Below, in pieces: positions 46,923 to 55,806 of a stretch of DNA of 64,000 nucleotides (positions are counted from its first letter, which is position 1; each line of letters opens with the position of its first letter). Both the position numbers and the translations under genes were made by a program. The DNA is from Fen-1273 sp963748405. Its GTDB lineage: Bacteria; Bacteroidota; Ignavibacteria; UBA10030; UBA6906. The stretch lies in assembly GCA_963748405.1 (NCBI GenBank), contig CAVVIT010000003.1:186001-250000 (forward strand), given 5' to 3'. The notes under the pieces were generated by a model that was not told where the DNA came from, did not search any database, and worked only from the letters and a program-made list of their open reading frames with translations.

Positions 46923-47630
46923 TGTAGGAGTCAATAGTGTATAAATAATGCATTTCATGTCAGGTATGTAAATGTTCTTTCGGTTAGTTGTGATATGCCA
47001 TACCCTATCGGACTGTTTTCGCATTAATGCGATAGAGACCTTTAGTAATACCGTCGTCGCTGGTCTTGAAGTGGCGTGTGGATTCGTCGAAGGGGGGATT
47101 GATAACTGGATTCTCGATGATCGCAGAAGGCATCGCTTCGTAGTTTCCTTTCTGATCACCACAACAGAAAGCCCGCCAGGGAATCGGATTGTTCTCCCTA
47201 CGCGGGCTCTACAAGGAACTATCGGTGACTTTCAGTCATCCTGCTATAACCTTGTGCGTGGTATGAAGGTAGGAGAATGATAGGTTAGACGCAATGCGGC
47301 AAGGATGGGCTGAGTGGCGATTTCCGCCTCATTTTTGGCATACCCACCCTCGGTGACAGGCCCATCACGAACTCATCATGCCTTGCTTCGAGCTATTTCA
47401 TGTCCTTTAACAAGGCCATGCCTTCATCTGCTCCCCATGGCTCAACGTCGTCCAGGTCCTCATCCATTCCCCACCTCCGACCGTTCAATCTTCTACTCCA
47501 AGTCTTTCTTCGGCGCGTTCAATACAGCGAAATCCCAGTCTTCGGCACCCTGGTACGGGAGCCAGTGCTCTCTGTTTTCGCGGTCTCTGCGCTTCAACCG
47601 TTGAAGTATTCTTTGGAAGTTCCCAGCCGT
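46923..47630. other. Region without an intact gene, with a decayed minus-strand frame
   Basis: The part next to IS630 is the former upstream region of the GH31 gene. A hairpin, AGCCCGC against GCGGGCT, lies at about 47168-47208. From 47630 to 47365 the minus strand shows protein-like segments in shifting frames with stops: REHWLPYQGAEDWDFAVL, MDEDLDDVEPWGADEG, then KDMK-stop-LEARHDEFV. The last piece recurs at 52804-52893. I do not recognise the protein; it is dead. Confidence 0.45.
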
Positions 47631-48434
47631 TCATTGCGGGTCTTCCTCAAGGGCTTTTTTTACCGCTGCTGAGGCATGACTTCCGGCATTGATCATCAGA
47701 CCCGCTTCCGAGCTGATGCTGACCATACGCATCCCCTTTCGAGCCCATAACGCCGCCCGCTCGAGGTCGTTGACGTGAATTGCAGGAACAACGGCCCTTC
47801 TGTGGCAGAAGGCGATGGTTCGCTCAATGGACTGGATGAACAGCGGATCATCCAAATTTCCGGGCCTGCCGAGTGCGATGGAGAGATCGTTGGGCCCGAC
47901 TAGCGCAACGTCGACGCCGGGAATAGCAAGAATGTCCTCGATGTGCTCGAGGGCCTCACGTGTCTCCACCTGGACGATAAGCAGAGTCTCTTCGTTCATC
48001 GCTTGCATGGCCTCCCCCACGGGTCCGGACTGGAAATTCGTGTGGCCCCTGGCCAAGACGCTCCCGCGTTTTCCGACGGGTGGATACTTCATCATCTGAA
48101 GCACAGACAGAACTTCGGAACTGTTGGTGATCCGAGGGACCATGATACCCTGAGCCCCGGCATCGAGCGGCTGGGTAATGGCGGCGTAGCTCAGTTCGGG
48201 AATCCGGACAATCGGGGTGATACCTACCGACCTTGCTGTTCGGCTGAGGTCGGCGATTGTCTCGATCGTGAAAGGCCCGTGCTCATTGTCAATCAGAACA
48301 AAGTCGAACCCTGCGTTGGCAAGAAACTGCATGACCGCGGGCTGACGGATTTCGACAAGCATCGTCCCGACCGCGGTTTTTCCCGCCTTGAGATCCTTCT
48401 TCAGACGGTTCGGGGTGAACCAGGGTGCGTTCAT
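47631..48434 (-). CDS. HpcH/HpaI-family aldolase
   Basis: Class II pyruvate aldolase of 267 residues, related to 2-keto-3-deoxy-L-rhamnonate aldolase and HpaI, which cleaves 2-keto-3-deoxy acids to pyruvate and an aldehyde with a divalent metal. FVLIDNEHGPF holds the catalytic His, GAQGIMVPRI the phosphate/pyruvate loop, IVQVETREALEHIEDI the metal Glu and VDVALVGPNDLSIALG the metal Asp. The start is at MNAPWF (48434). No sugar-acid dehydratase or kinase lies beside it, so the substrate is uncertain. Confidence 0.9.
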   Translation of the reverse strand: MNAPWFTPNRLKKDLKAGKTAVGTMLVEIRQPAVMQFLANAGFDFVLIDNEHGPFTIETIADLSRTARSVGITPIVRIPELSYAAITQPLDAGAQGIMVPRITNSSEVLSVLQMMKYPPVGKRGSVLARGHTNFQSGPVGEAMQAMNEETLLIVQVETREALEHIEDILAIPGVDVALVGPNDLSIALGRPGNLDDPLFIQSIERTIAFCHRRAVVPAIHVNDLERAALWARKGMRMVSISSEAGLMINAGSHASAAVKKALEEDPQ

Positions 48435-48697
48435 CGGCAATCAATTGATCGTAAGACTTCGTGATCGCTGCGTGCGAGAAGGTGTGAAAGGGTACGGCTA
48501 CACACCGCATTCGAGCAATATAAGAACTGAGCTCTTGAGGGGCAAAGGAAGGACGAAAAGACCACACCACCTGCTTTACCGCCCAAAGCTCCTTAGCCGA
48601 AGTGATGTCCTGCGCTGTCTCTGGTCACGCCTCACGTCCTAGGTTAACTACCGCCGCCGGAGGCGGCGGCATCATACACGATGACACAAAAGCAAAA

Positions 48698-48772
48698 ATG
48701 CCCGAATCATTTCGATTCAGGCACTTTTTGCGGGGCGGACGGGGGTCTCAGCGAACCCTCATTATCCTTGAA
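48698..48772 (-). repeat. Dispersed tRNA-3'-end/hairpin repeat, copy 5
   Basis: A hairpin of different sequence (TGCCCGAATCATTTCGATTCAGGCA type, 48699-48723) stands before TTTTTGCGGGGCGGACGGGG and GTCTCAGCGAACCCTCATTA. The body matches the copies at 32733 and 36914, while the stem sequence has changed, which argues that the hairpin matters. Confidence 0.7.
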
Positions 48773-48808
48773 ATCGCGCTGAAAAAGCAAGACGGGCGAT
48801 TTTGAACG

Positions 48809-48833
48809 AGCCCCGGCATCACATGTCGGGGCT
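48809..48833 (+). terminator. Terminator-like hairpin, second copy
   Basis: AGCCCCGGCAT / ATGTCGGGGCT followed by ATTTGTTT; identical to the terminator at 22610 except for one G-U change, with the leader GAACG also shared. No gene ends just before it, so it is a displaced or duplicated terminator. Confidence 0.6.
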
Positions 48834-49699
48834 ATTTGTTTGTAAACAGAGCACCCGCGGCCGTTGTCCCGGGAGGGGCCGGAAGGGCTTGAGCAGGTGT
48901 ATCCGCGATAGCTGCATCCCATTTAAAGTCCAACGAATGACAGGTTTTTCTCTCAACCCCATCACACCACTGAACTTCTTCTCAGCGTTCGCCAAGTTTA
49001 TCTTCAGTCCAATATACTTCATGTGAGTAGTCTCTTGATAGAGTCATCTCAAGAGACTACGTTTGACCCAGTGCAGATAGGTCGACAAGCGGATGAGTTG
49101 CCGTGGCTTCCGTGTCTGACCTGAGAGCGCAGCCTGGCCTTGTAATCCTCACCGACGCGCTCCCATCTCTCTCATTGGGCCACTGACACCTCCGCTGGGG
49201 CCACACCGTCCTTCAGATTGGGGGGGAACCAATGAGAACTCAAATCGTCTCCTTTGCGCTTGTGGCTGTGCTTTCAGGCTCAGTCGCGCCAGCTCAATGG
49301 GTACAAACCAGCGGGCCCGAAGGTACAGACACGTACTCTCTTGCTGTGAGCGGCACGAATCTCTTTGCCGGTACTTATAAGGGTGGGGTATACCGTTCCA
49401 CTAACAGCGGCGGGAGTTGGACTGCTGTCGATTCCGGCCTGACCAACATGTGGGTCCGTGCTCTTGCTGTCAGCGGCACGAACATCTTTGCCGGAACCTA
49501 TGGCAACGGTGTCTTTCTCTCGACCAACAACGGCATATATTGCCCCCCTCTGAGCTGAGACAGTCATTGTCTTGAGTCTTTCTTCCCTCTCAAGGCACTC
49601 CGTGGGGGGGGGGAGGAGTGCCTTGGCGCCGCGATTTTCGAGCCGTTGCATCTTTAACGTCTGGTTCTCATACTTCCAATAATAGAGGAGAACCAACGT

Positions 49700-49996
49700 A
49701 TGCCGCACGCCGAGTCAGGAAAATCGATCGAGGAAAAGCTCGCCATCGTCCTCGAAGGGCTGAAAGAATCGACGAATATCACGGAACTCTGTCGAAATCA
49801 CGGTATCAGTCAGGCCACCTACTACAATTGGCGCGATAAGTTCTTCGAAGGCGGCAAGACCGCCCTGGCCGGTAACGGCCCCGGGGGCCGCGGATCGAGT
49901 GACGTCGACAAGGCGAAGATCGCCGAGTTGGAACGGGTCATCGGCCAGCAGGCGGTCGAGATCCAGGTATTTAAAAAAAAACTGAAACTGTTCTGA
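49700..49996 (+). CDS. IS3-family transposase, OrfA (HTH)
   Basis: A 98-residue protein with an HTH (EEKLAIVLEGLKESTNITEL, CRNHGISQATYYNWRDKF) and a zipper-like tail (KIAELERVIGQQAVEIQVFK). An A9 run at 49973-49981 near its end allows -1 slippage into OrfB; the shifted frame reads TETVLSDDELVCALETEG and then joins OrfB at VPVAETC. Confidence 0.93.
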   Translation: MPHAESGKSIEEKLAIVLEGLKESTNITELCRNHGISQATYYNWRDKFFEGGKTALAGNGPGGRGSSDVDKAKIAELERVIGQQAVEIQVFKKKLKLF

Positions 49997-50034
49997 GTGA
50001 TGATGAACTCGTTTGCGCACTTGAGACCGAAGGC

Positions 50035-50874
50035 GTGCCGGTGGCTGAGACCTGCCGGATCTTACGGCTCTCCCGGGCGAGTTACTACCGGCGCCAACGA
50101 GCTCTCACACTCCTGAAGCCGGAAATGCCACACCAGGACGCTTCGGAGGCTGCTCTCCTGGAGAAGATCAAGGATCTGGCCGGGAAGCACCCCTTCTGGG
50201 GCTATCGGCGGATCACTGCGTTTCTACGGCGCAAATGCTCATGGAACGTGAATCGGAAGCGCGTGCGGCGTCTGATGCGCCTGCACGGGCTTTCGGTCCC
50301 GGTCAAGCGCTACAAAGCGAAGCGTGCAGAGACGCGCTCCAAGCCCCAGCCCACCCGGCGCAATGAGTGGTGGGGTACGGATATGACCAAATTCTACATA
50401 CAGGGCCTCGGTTGGCTGTACCTGGTGGTCGTCATCGACTGGTACACCAAGCGTGCCCTGGGCTACTCGCTCGGGCTCAGGCCGAAGACGGACCTCTGGC
50501 TCGAGGCATTGCATCAGGCCGTTGAAGTTGCCTGTCCTGCGGGCAGCCGAGCGGAGACCGTTCACCTGATGAGCGACAATGGTTCACAACCGACGAGCGC
50601 ACGTTACGAAAAGGTACTCGAAATCCTAAAAATCGAGCACGTTACCACCAGCTACAATAACCCGAAAGGAAACGCAGACACCGAGCGCTTCATGCGGACG
50701 TTCAAGGAGGAAGTTGTTTGGCCGAACGAATTTGCATCGCTTGAAGAGGCCATTGCAGCTGTCAACACCTTCTTCCTGTTCTACAACCGGGACTATCCGC
50801 ACTCGACACTGATGGGCATGAGCCCGATAGACTTTGAAGCTTCGCTGAACCAGACACAGACAGCAGCGGCTTAA
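50035..50874 (+). CDS. IS3-family transposase, OrfB (catalytic)
   Basis: Catalytic protein of 279 residues, normally made as an OrfAB fusion. The HTH_21 segment is HPFWGYRRITAFLRRKCSWN, and the DDE residues are in WWGTDMTKF, HLMSDNGSQP and GNADTERFMRTFKEE. It appears intact. The first start codon given here is a GTG-type start at the frame's beginning; the frameshift route means it may not be used. Confidence 0.93.
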   Translation: MPVAETCRILRLSRASYYRRQRALTLLKPEMPHQDASEAALLEKIKDLAGKHPFWGYRRITAFLRRKCSWNVNRKRVRRLMRLHGLSVPVKRYKAKRAETRSKPQPTRRNEWWGTDMTKFYIQGLGWLYLVVVIDWYTKRALGYSLGLRPKTDLWLEALHQAVEVACPAGSRAETVHLMSDNGSQPTSARYEKVLEILKIEHVTTSYNNPKGNADTERFMRTFKEEVVWPNEFASLEEAIAAVNTFFLFYNRDYPHSTLMGMSPIDFEASLNQTQTAAA

Positions 50875-52704
50875 AAAAAGACTCAACCAAATCTCACGCA
50901 AATCTGTCTTGACTTCTGGGGAGCATTACTGGCACCAGCTGGACTGCTTCGGCCTTGAGGAATGCAGGGATCTTTGCTCTTGCCGTCAGCGGCACGAACA
51001 TCTTTGCCGGGTCTGGTGGCGGAATATCTCGTTCCACCAACAACGGCGCTAACTGGACTGCCGTCGATTCCGGTCTGACAGACCTGGATGTGCGTGCTCT
51101 TGCAGTCAGCGGCTCCAATCTCATTGCGGGAACCACCGGTGGCGTCTTCATTTCCACCAACAACGGCACCAGCTGGGCCGCTTATAGTTCCGGACTGACC
51201 AATGCGAATGTCCTTGCGCTTACCGTCAACGGCACTGACTTGTATGCGGGAACCAGCGGCGGCGGTGTCTTCCGTGCTACCAACAACGGAAAAAGCTGGA
51301 CTGCCGTTGATTCCGGCTTGACCAACTCCGATGTTTACGCTCTTGCCGTCAGCGGTTCCAGTCTCTTTGCCGGAACTGATATTGGTGTCTTTCGTTCAAC
51401 CAACTCCGGTGGCATCTGGAGTTTGAGCCTCACGGGCTTCGGAGTCAATGCTTTTGCTGTCGCCGGCCCGAATCTCTTTGCCGGGACCTTTGTTGGCGGC
51501 GTCTTCCTCTCCACAAACAGCGGCGGCAGCTGGACCTCTGTCAATTCCGGACTGAGGAACTCGTATGTCAACGCCCTGGCCGCCAGCGGCACGAACCTTT
51601 TTGCCGGAGGCCCTGGCGGCGTCTTCATTTCCACCAACAATGGCACCAGCTGGGCCGGCGCCAATTCCGGCTTGCTGGATTGCAGCGTAAATGCTCTCGC
51701 AGTCATTGGCTCGAATCTATTTGCCGCTACGGAATGCGGCGGAGGCGTCTTTCTCTCCACCAACGCGGGCGCCAGCTGGACTCTGGTTAATCCGCCGACG
51801 TCCCTCTCTGTCCTGTCTCTTGCTGTCAGCGGCACGAATCTCTTTGCTGGTACATATGGCGACGGTGTCTTTGTATCCACGAACAACGGAGCGAGCTGGA
51901 CGCCTGTAAAATCCGGCCTGACGAACACGGTCGTTAATGCCCTTGCCGCCAATGGTGTTACTCTGTTTGCAGGGACCAGCGGCGGCGGTGTTTTTCGATC
52001 GACCAACAGCGGCACCAGCTGGACTGCTTCCGGCTTGACAAACTTGACTGTTAATGCGCTTGTAATCAGCGGTACGAACCTCTTTGCCGGAACCTTGACC
52101 GCTGGCATTTTCCTTTCGACCAACAGCGGTGGCAGCTGGACCGCTGTCGATTCCGGCCAGAAGAACTCAATTATCCATGTCTTCGCCGTGAGCGGCACGA
52201 ATCTCTTCGCTGGAACAGACAGCGGCGGAGTGTTTCTTTCCAGCAAAAACGGTACCAGCTGGACGGCTGTCGATTCCGGCCTTGCCAACGTGGACGTCTG
52301 TGCCCTCGCTGTCAGCGGCACGGATCTGATTGCCGGAACCGCATGGGCCAGTGCGTGGCGAAGGCCGCTGGCGGAGATGGTGACTTCAATTCAGCCGTTG
52401 ATGAGCGAATCGTTCCGGGGGTTCTCCCTTGACCAGAACTACCCCAACCCCTTCAACCCAAGCACGACGATCAAGTACGAGCTGCCAAAGGCGTCGATGG
52501 TGAGCTTGAGCATTTATGACATTCTCGGGCGTGAGGTATCAGTGTTGGTGAACGAGAGAGAGAATGCGGGATCGTACGAGGTGAAATTCGACGGTGTGAA
52601 TCTCGCGAGCGGCGTGTACTTCTACAGATTGCAGGCTGGAAGCTTTGTGCAGTCAAGAAAGCTCCATTTAATCAAGTAAGCCAGGATTTCACGAGAGAAA
52701 GAAT

Positions 52705-52732
52705 GGGCCCGGAAGTTTCTGGGCCCTTTTTT
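52705..52732 (+). terminator. Intrinsic terminator
   Basis: GGGCCC (52705-52710), loop GGAAGTTTCT, GGGCCC (52721-52726) and TTTTTT, 26 bases after the propeller gene stop. Confidence 0.88.
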
Positions 52733-52803
52733 CAGAGCACGCTCTGCTGAAGTATCAGAATTTTTGTCGCCACGAGCTCATCGCGGGTGGCAATTGGATC
52801 TGC

Positions 52804-52893
52804 CTATGACACGTCAATCCGTGGCTCCAGGCTCTTCACGAACTCATCGTGCCTCGCTTCGAGACCGTTCATGTCCTTCACCTCCCACGGGCT
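52804..52893 (-). pseudogene. C-terminal relic shared with 47365 region
   Basis: Thirty codons ending in a stop: SPWEVKDMNGLEARHDEF then VKSLEPRIDVS. The segment KDM-x-x-LEARHDEFV also occurs at about 47370-47410 on the same strand, so two copies of one unrecognised gene have decayed in this neighbourhood. Confidence 0.4.
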
Positions 52894-52995
52894 TCACATC
52901 GGGCGTGTTATCGCGGTTGAAGTCGTCGAGAATATCGAAGACGCTAATAGGGCTGAAGAAGATCCCACAAACAAATCTTCGGGCGGGATGCGTTT

Positions 52996-53292
52996 TTGCC
53001 TTTTGACGACCTTGCTGAGCGTGCTTCGAATGGAGAATTTGAGGAATTGAAGCAGTCATCGACGTACGTCGGGTTCAAGAGGCGGAAGGGCTCAATTTGC
53101 TACGAGGAACCCATCTTTAATCCCTTGAAGACATCTAAGGCCGTGGCTAGGAAACAAGTTCGATTGGTGAATAGATTGCTCACGGACCTGGCGAAGCAAC
53201 ACATCGGTGGGGTCATTGAGATGGACGAGGACGAAGTGAATGAAATACTCTCACTGGGAATGGTAGAGGTCCTCAAATCATTTGACATCTGA
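52996..53292 (+). CDS. Hypothetical protein, possibly a fragment
   Basis: A 98-codon frame starting at TTG (no ATG and no clear ribosome-binding site), with 13 more open codons upstream. The sequence is charged and helical (LAERASNGEFEELKQSSTYV, KAVARKQVRLVNRLLTDLAK, MDEDEVNEILSLGMVEVLKS) and looks like real protein. I do not recognise it. Given the relics on both sides it may be the C-terminal end of a truncated gene. Confidence 0.4.
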   Translation: MPFDDLAERASNGEFEELKQSSTYVGFKRRKGSICYEEPIFNPLKTSKAVARKQVRLVNRLLTDLAKQHIGGVIEMDEDEVNEILSLGMVEVLKSFDI

Positions 53293-53410
53293 ATCGCAAC
53301 CAGACCCTTCGCCTAATGCACCGAACCATCGACAATCCATCATCCCGCAAAGGGGTGGCGGCTAGCACAGAATAGGTTCCGCAACAGGTGCGGACCACTC
53401 GTGGCCATCC

Positions 53411-53435
53411 TTGGGGAATATCGTGGCCCTTGAAA
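53411..53435 (+). repeat. Solo IS21-type terminal repeat
   Basis: TTGGGGAATATCGTGGCCCT followed by TGAAA matches the right end of the IS21 element (GTGGGGAATATCGTGGCCCTTGACA) in all but two or three positions. No IS21 gene is next to it, so it is a remnant or a decoy end. Confidence 0.75.
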
Positions 53436-53512
53436 TTCCCGGTGCGAAATTACAATGTATAAAGAAGTTCTGAATTTGTCGGCTTGGTCTCAGGCCGTGC
53501 GAGAATCCTCAC

Positions 53513-53644
53513 TCAAGCGCCTCCGACTCGTCCCTGCCGGAGTGGAGAACTGGCTACCAGTCCCTGGCGCAATGAGTTTTGCTGATCTGGCTCATCCCTG
53601 AACCAGATGTAATAATACCCCGATTGGGATTTCGACAGGAACAT
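53513..53644 (-). pseudogene. N-terminal fragment of a tyrosine integrase
   Basis: ATG at 53644 with GAGGAGG upstream; it reads MFLSKSQSGYYYIWFRDEPD, the typical start of phage/ICE-type tyrosine recombinases in this phylum, then runs into unrelated sequence and stops after 43 codons. The SAM-like and catalytic domains are gone. It lies 120 bases from the tRNA-Asp fragment, the usual neighbourhood of an integrase and its attachment site. Confidence 0.6.
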
Positions 53645-53722
53645 GGGTTGCCTCCTCGTGAATGGAGACGAGGGCAACCAATTGGGCAACCAATGGAGAT
53701 ATTCTGGCGGGGCCGTAAAAAG

Positions 53723-53806
<84 letters not shown>

Positions 53807-54113
53807 CCCTTATCGTGGCCAATCACGCCCTGGTAAGCAGAATAACTTCTGTAAAGAACCTCTTACTCGGCCCCGAGGTAACCAATCGAGTAACCACTCT
53901 TCGGTAGATGTAGCTCGAACGGAATATACAATTCCCCGCCAGTTCACGCAAGCAGAAAAGACTCGGGGGTAATCTTCGGCACGAAGGTCCGAGAACCCAT
54001 CGCCCAGGTTGGCAACGTGAGCCACGACTCGCGAAGTGTTTCATATCTTTGCGAATGGTCTCCGACCACCCGCACGTCAGGTTGTTCGAATGCCCGCTGG
54101 TACAATCGTAACA

Positions 54114-54632
54114 TTATCTCCGTGGAATCGTCTTCCGCAAAACCAGAACAGCGCGCGGAGAATCCATTGGAAAACCAAACCGCTGATAAGGTTTGGCTCT
54201 AATCCTTCCCACCAGATCCGACAACTCAACTGCCGCCAAGGTTCCACCTCGATAGCGCGAGATAGTCACCTCGCGTAGAACTCCAGACCAAGAAATTGTA
54301 AGTGTCAGAATCACTTGAAGAGTACTCGGAAACTCATTCCAATTCTGAACATAGTGCGGAACGGATACGGTATCGCCAGAATCGAGCAGTACACAGACCT
54401 CGGGACCCGTTTCCCAAGGGAGCACGCAGCCACCACTGTCTATGATTGGTCTCGCGTATTTGACGAACTCCTTCTCATGCGAATCGATGGAATCGAGGAA
54501 CGGGTTGATGGGGACGGGTCGACTGTCGCGAAAGATCATGCTATCAGGCTCTATCCACTCTCGCGATTGTCCGCGAAGGGGCGAGATCTGCATTACGAAT
54601 ATGAGGACAACTGCTTCGATGACGTGGGCCAT
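54114..54632 (-). CDS. Exported protein, possibly TonB-C-terminal-like
   Basis: A 172-residue protein with a hydrophobic N terminus (MAHVIEAVVLIFVMQ, then SPLRGQ) acting as signal peptide. The last 80 residues (LTLTISWSGVLREVTISRY, LVGRIRAKPYQRFGF, RAVLVLRKTIPR) resemble the alpha/beta TonB C-terminal domain. The match is weak. The frame is open 31 codons further upstream, but the start at 54632 gives the signal. It lies at the left of a block of unrecognised genes that all run leftward. Confidence 0.5.
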   Translation of the reverse strand: MAHVIEAVVLIFVMQISPLRGQSREWIEPDSMIFRDSRPVPINPFLDSIDSHEKEFVKYARPIIDSGGCVLPWETGPEVCVLLDSGDTVSVPHYVQNWNEFPSTLQVILTLTISWSGVLREVTISRYRGGTLAAVELSDLVGRIRAKPYQRFGFPMDSPRAVLVLRKTIPRR

Positions 54633-54803
54633 GAGCGTCGAAGCCGAGGGAATAAGTCTGAACCTTGTGGACGGGGCGTAAAACAATTCGCACTTTCTCC
54701 AGATAAGTGCACACGTCTGGCACACCAGTTGTACTAGCTCAGCCGACCAAATGTTCCCGTGACCCGCATGTCTGCAAATTGAGTGAGTTGCTAATCAGGA
54801 ACA

Positions 54804-55652
54804 CTACTTCTTGAATCCAAGCCACGCTAGCAGGGCCGCACCGACTAACAAGGCCACCATCTTTATTAGTTCTTTTGCGCCGTCCTCCTGAAGCGACCGA
54901 AGAAATCTCTGCCAAAGTGTGGGGCTCAGTCCCTTGGTCAAGAAGAGATTGTAGCCGAGTTTGTCGACTATACTCGCGGGGCTCAAGGGATCAGACGGCT
55001 GTCCGATCCATTCTTTCCCAAGTATTCGAATCCAGTTCGAAGAACGGTCCTGACCAATCTTCTTTTTCAGAATAGCGAGACACTCCCGACAAAGAAAACC
55101 TTGAAGTGTCTTATAGCGAACGTCCCTAATTGTCGAATTGAAATCCGCAATGCAGCCCCGAGTTGAGAGGTGGCTAATGTGATGCACGTTGAGGTTTATA
55201 ATGCTGGTGAGGCCCTCAAGCATCACCATAGTTAGCATGAATTCCAACAAGGAAGGAGGGGCCATTGTGTCTTCCCATTCACCAAGAAACACCGCGGAAT
55301 ATCTGCGCTCCCAAAATTCGTACCATCGGGTATCCAAAGACGCTAAAGTCAGAAACACATACCGATCGGGGAGCTCAACGCGCAGGCCGTATTCTCCACA
55401 GGTTTGTTCGAGAAAGACATCGAGCGCACGAACGCACTTCGGTGCTTCGCGACGAAAATCGGCCATGGATAGAACGGCCTTCGCGTTCAGCGTATTTAGA
55501 AACGGGAAATCCTTGTCAAGAGGGAGGAACTCGAATTCTACGTCTGATTGGAGCGTGTTGAGTTTGAGAACAAGATATTCCAAGGCGGGAAGAGGAAATG
55601 CCCCCAGGTCACCTGGGACGATTGCCAATCTTTTGATCGAATTTCGCGCCAT
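54804..55652 (-). CDS. Unrecognised protein with Cys/His motif and C-terminal membrane anchor
   Basis: A 282-residue protein without signal peptide. It begins SIKRLAIVPGDLGAFPLPA. In the middle, HISHLSTRGCIADFN followed by FLCRECLAIL gives a His-rich segment and three cysteines that could bind zinc. The C-terminal 20 residues (MVALLVGAALLAWLGFKK) are a membrane tail. The TRGC-x-x-DF ... C-x-x-C pattern recalls uncharacterised proteins that accompany defence or effector modules, but I cannot name a family. It lies 160 bases downstream of mrr, in the same orientation. I take the start at 55652; a start 22 codons upstream is possible. Confidence 0.6.
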   Translation of the reverse strand: MARNSIKRLAIVPGDLGAFPLPALEYLVLKLNTLQSDVEFEFLPLDKDFPFLNTLNAKAVLSMADFRREAPKCVRALDVFLEQTCGEYGLRVELPDRYVFLTLASLDTRWYEFWERRYSAVFLGEWEDTMAPPSLLEFMLTMVMLEGLTSIINLNVHHISHLSTRGCIADFNSTIRDVRYKTLQGFLCRECLAILKKKIGQDRSSNWIRILGKEWIGQPSDPLSPASIVDKLGYNLFLTKGLSPTLWQRFLRSLQEDGAKELIKMVALLVGAALLAWLGFKK

Positions 55653-55806
55653 GTAGTCACCCGAATAAATAGGACGTAACTGTATTTGATCCAATGCCGA
55701 GAGATGGTTCCCAGACATTACCGAGTACTGCTCGCATGGATCTAAATGCTAAGCTCGGCAGTCCACTCTCAGTCTTCCCTGGCTGCAATATTGCGATGTA
55801 CCATCC

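Larger units (their letters stand above)
48435..49231. other. Intergenic stretch with repeat copy 5 and two hairpins
   Basis: No gene is seen. It holds the dispersed repeat (48698-48772), the terminator-like hairpin repeat (48809-48833) and a perfect 12-bp inverted repeat, GTAGTCTCTTGA / TCAAGAGACTAC, at 49027-49060. The stretch before 49232 ends in GATTGGGGGGGAACC, the ribosome-binding region of the next gene. Confidence 0.6.
49536..50930 (+). mobile_element. IS3-family element in the propeller gene
   Basis: It is bounded by the 4-bp duplication GGCA (49532-49535, 50931-50934). Imperfect inverted ends are TATATTGCCCCCCTCTGAGC, continuing TGAGACAG, and, inverted, AGTAATGCTCCCCAGAAGTC, continuing AAGACAGA. 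It carries OrfA and OrfB with a frameshift signal. It belongs to a different IS3 subgroup from the element at 39337. Confidence 0.92.
49232..52679 (+). pseudogene. T9SS propeller-repeat gene split by an IS3-family element
   Basis: Two exact pieces of one gene, 49232-49535 and 50931-52679. Joining them at the GGCA duplication restores STNNGTSWTA. The product would be about 680 residues: signal peptide (ending APAQW), fourteen or so near-identical repeats of about 40 residues (SGTNLFAGT-x-GGGVFLSTN then SGGSWTAVDSGLTN), and a type IX sorting domain (SLDQNYPNPFNPST, ILGREVSVLV, ASGVYFYRLQ). The repeats are far more uniform than in the other propeller genes, pointing to recent internal amplification. 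The first piece ends in the element at ...IYCPPLS; the second has no start of its own apart from chance ATGs. A terminator follows. Confidence 0.92.

Noticed and set aside
46972..47280. Plus-strand open frame (102 codons) right of IS630
   Set aside because: No ribosome-binding site or recognisable domain; it spans the former promoter side of the GH31 gene and a hairpin.
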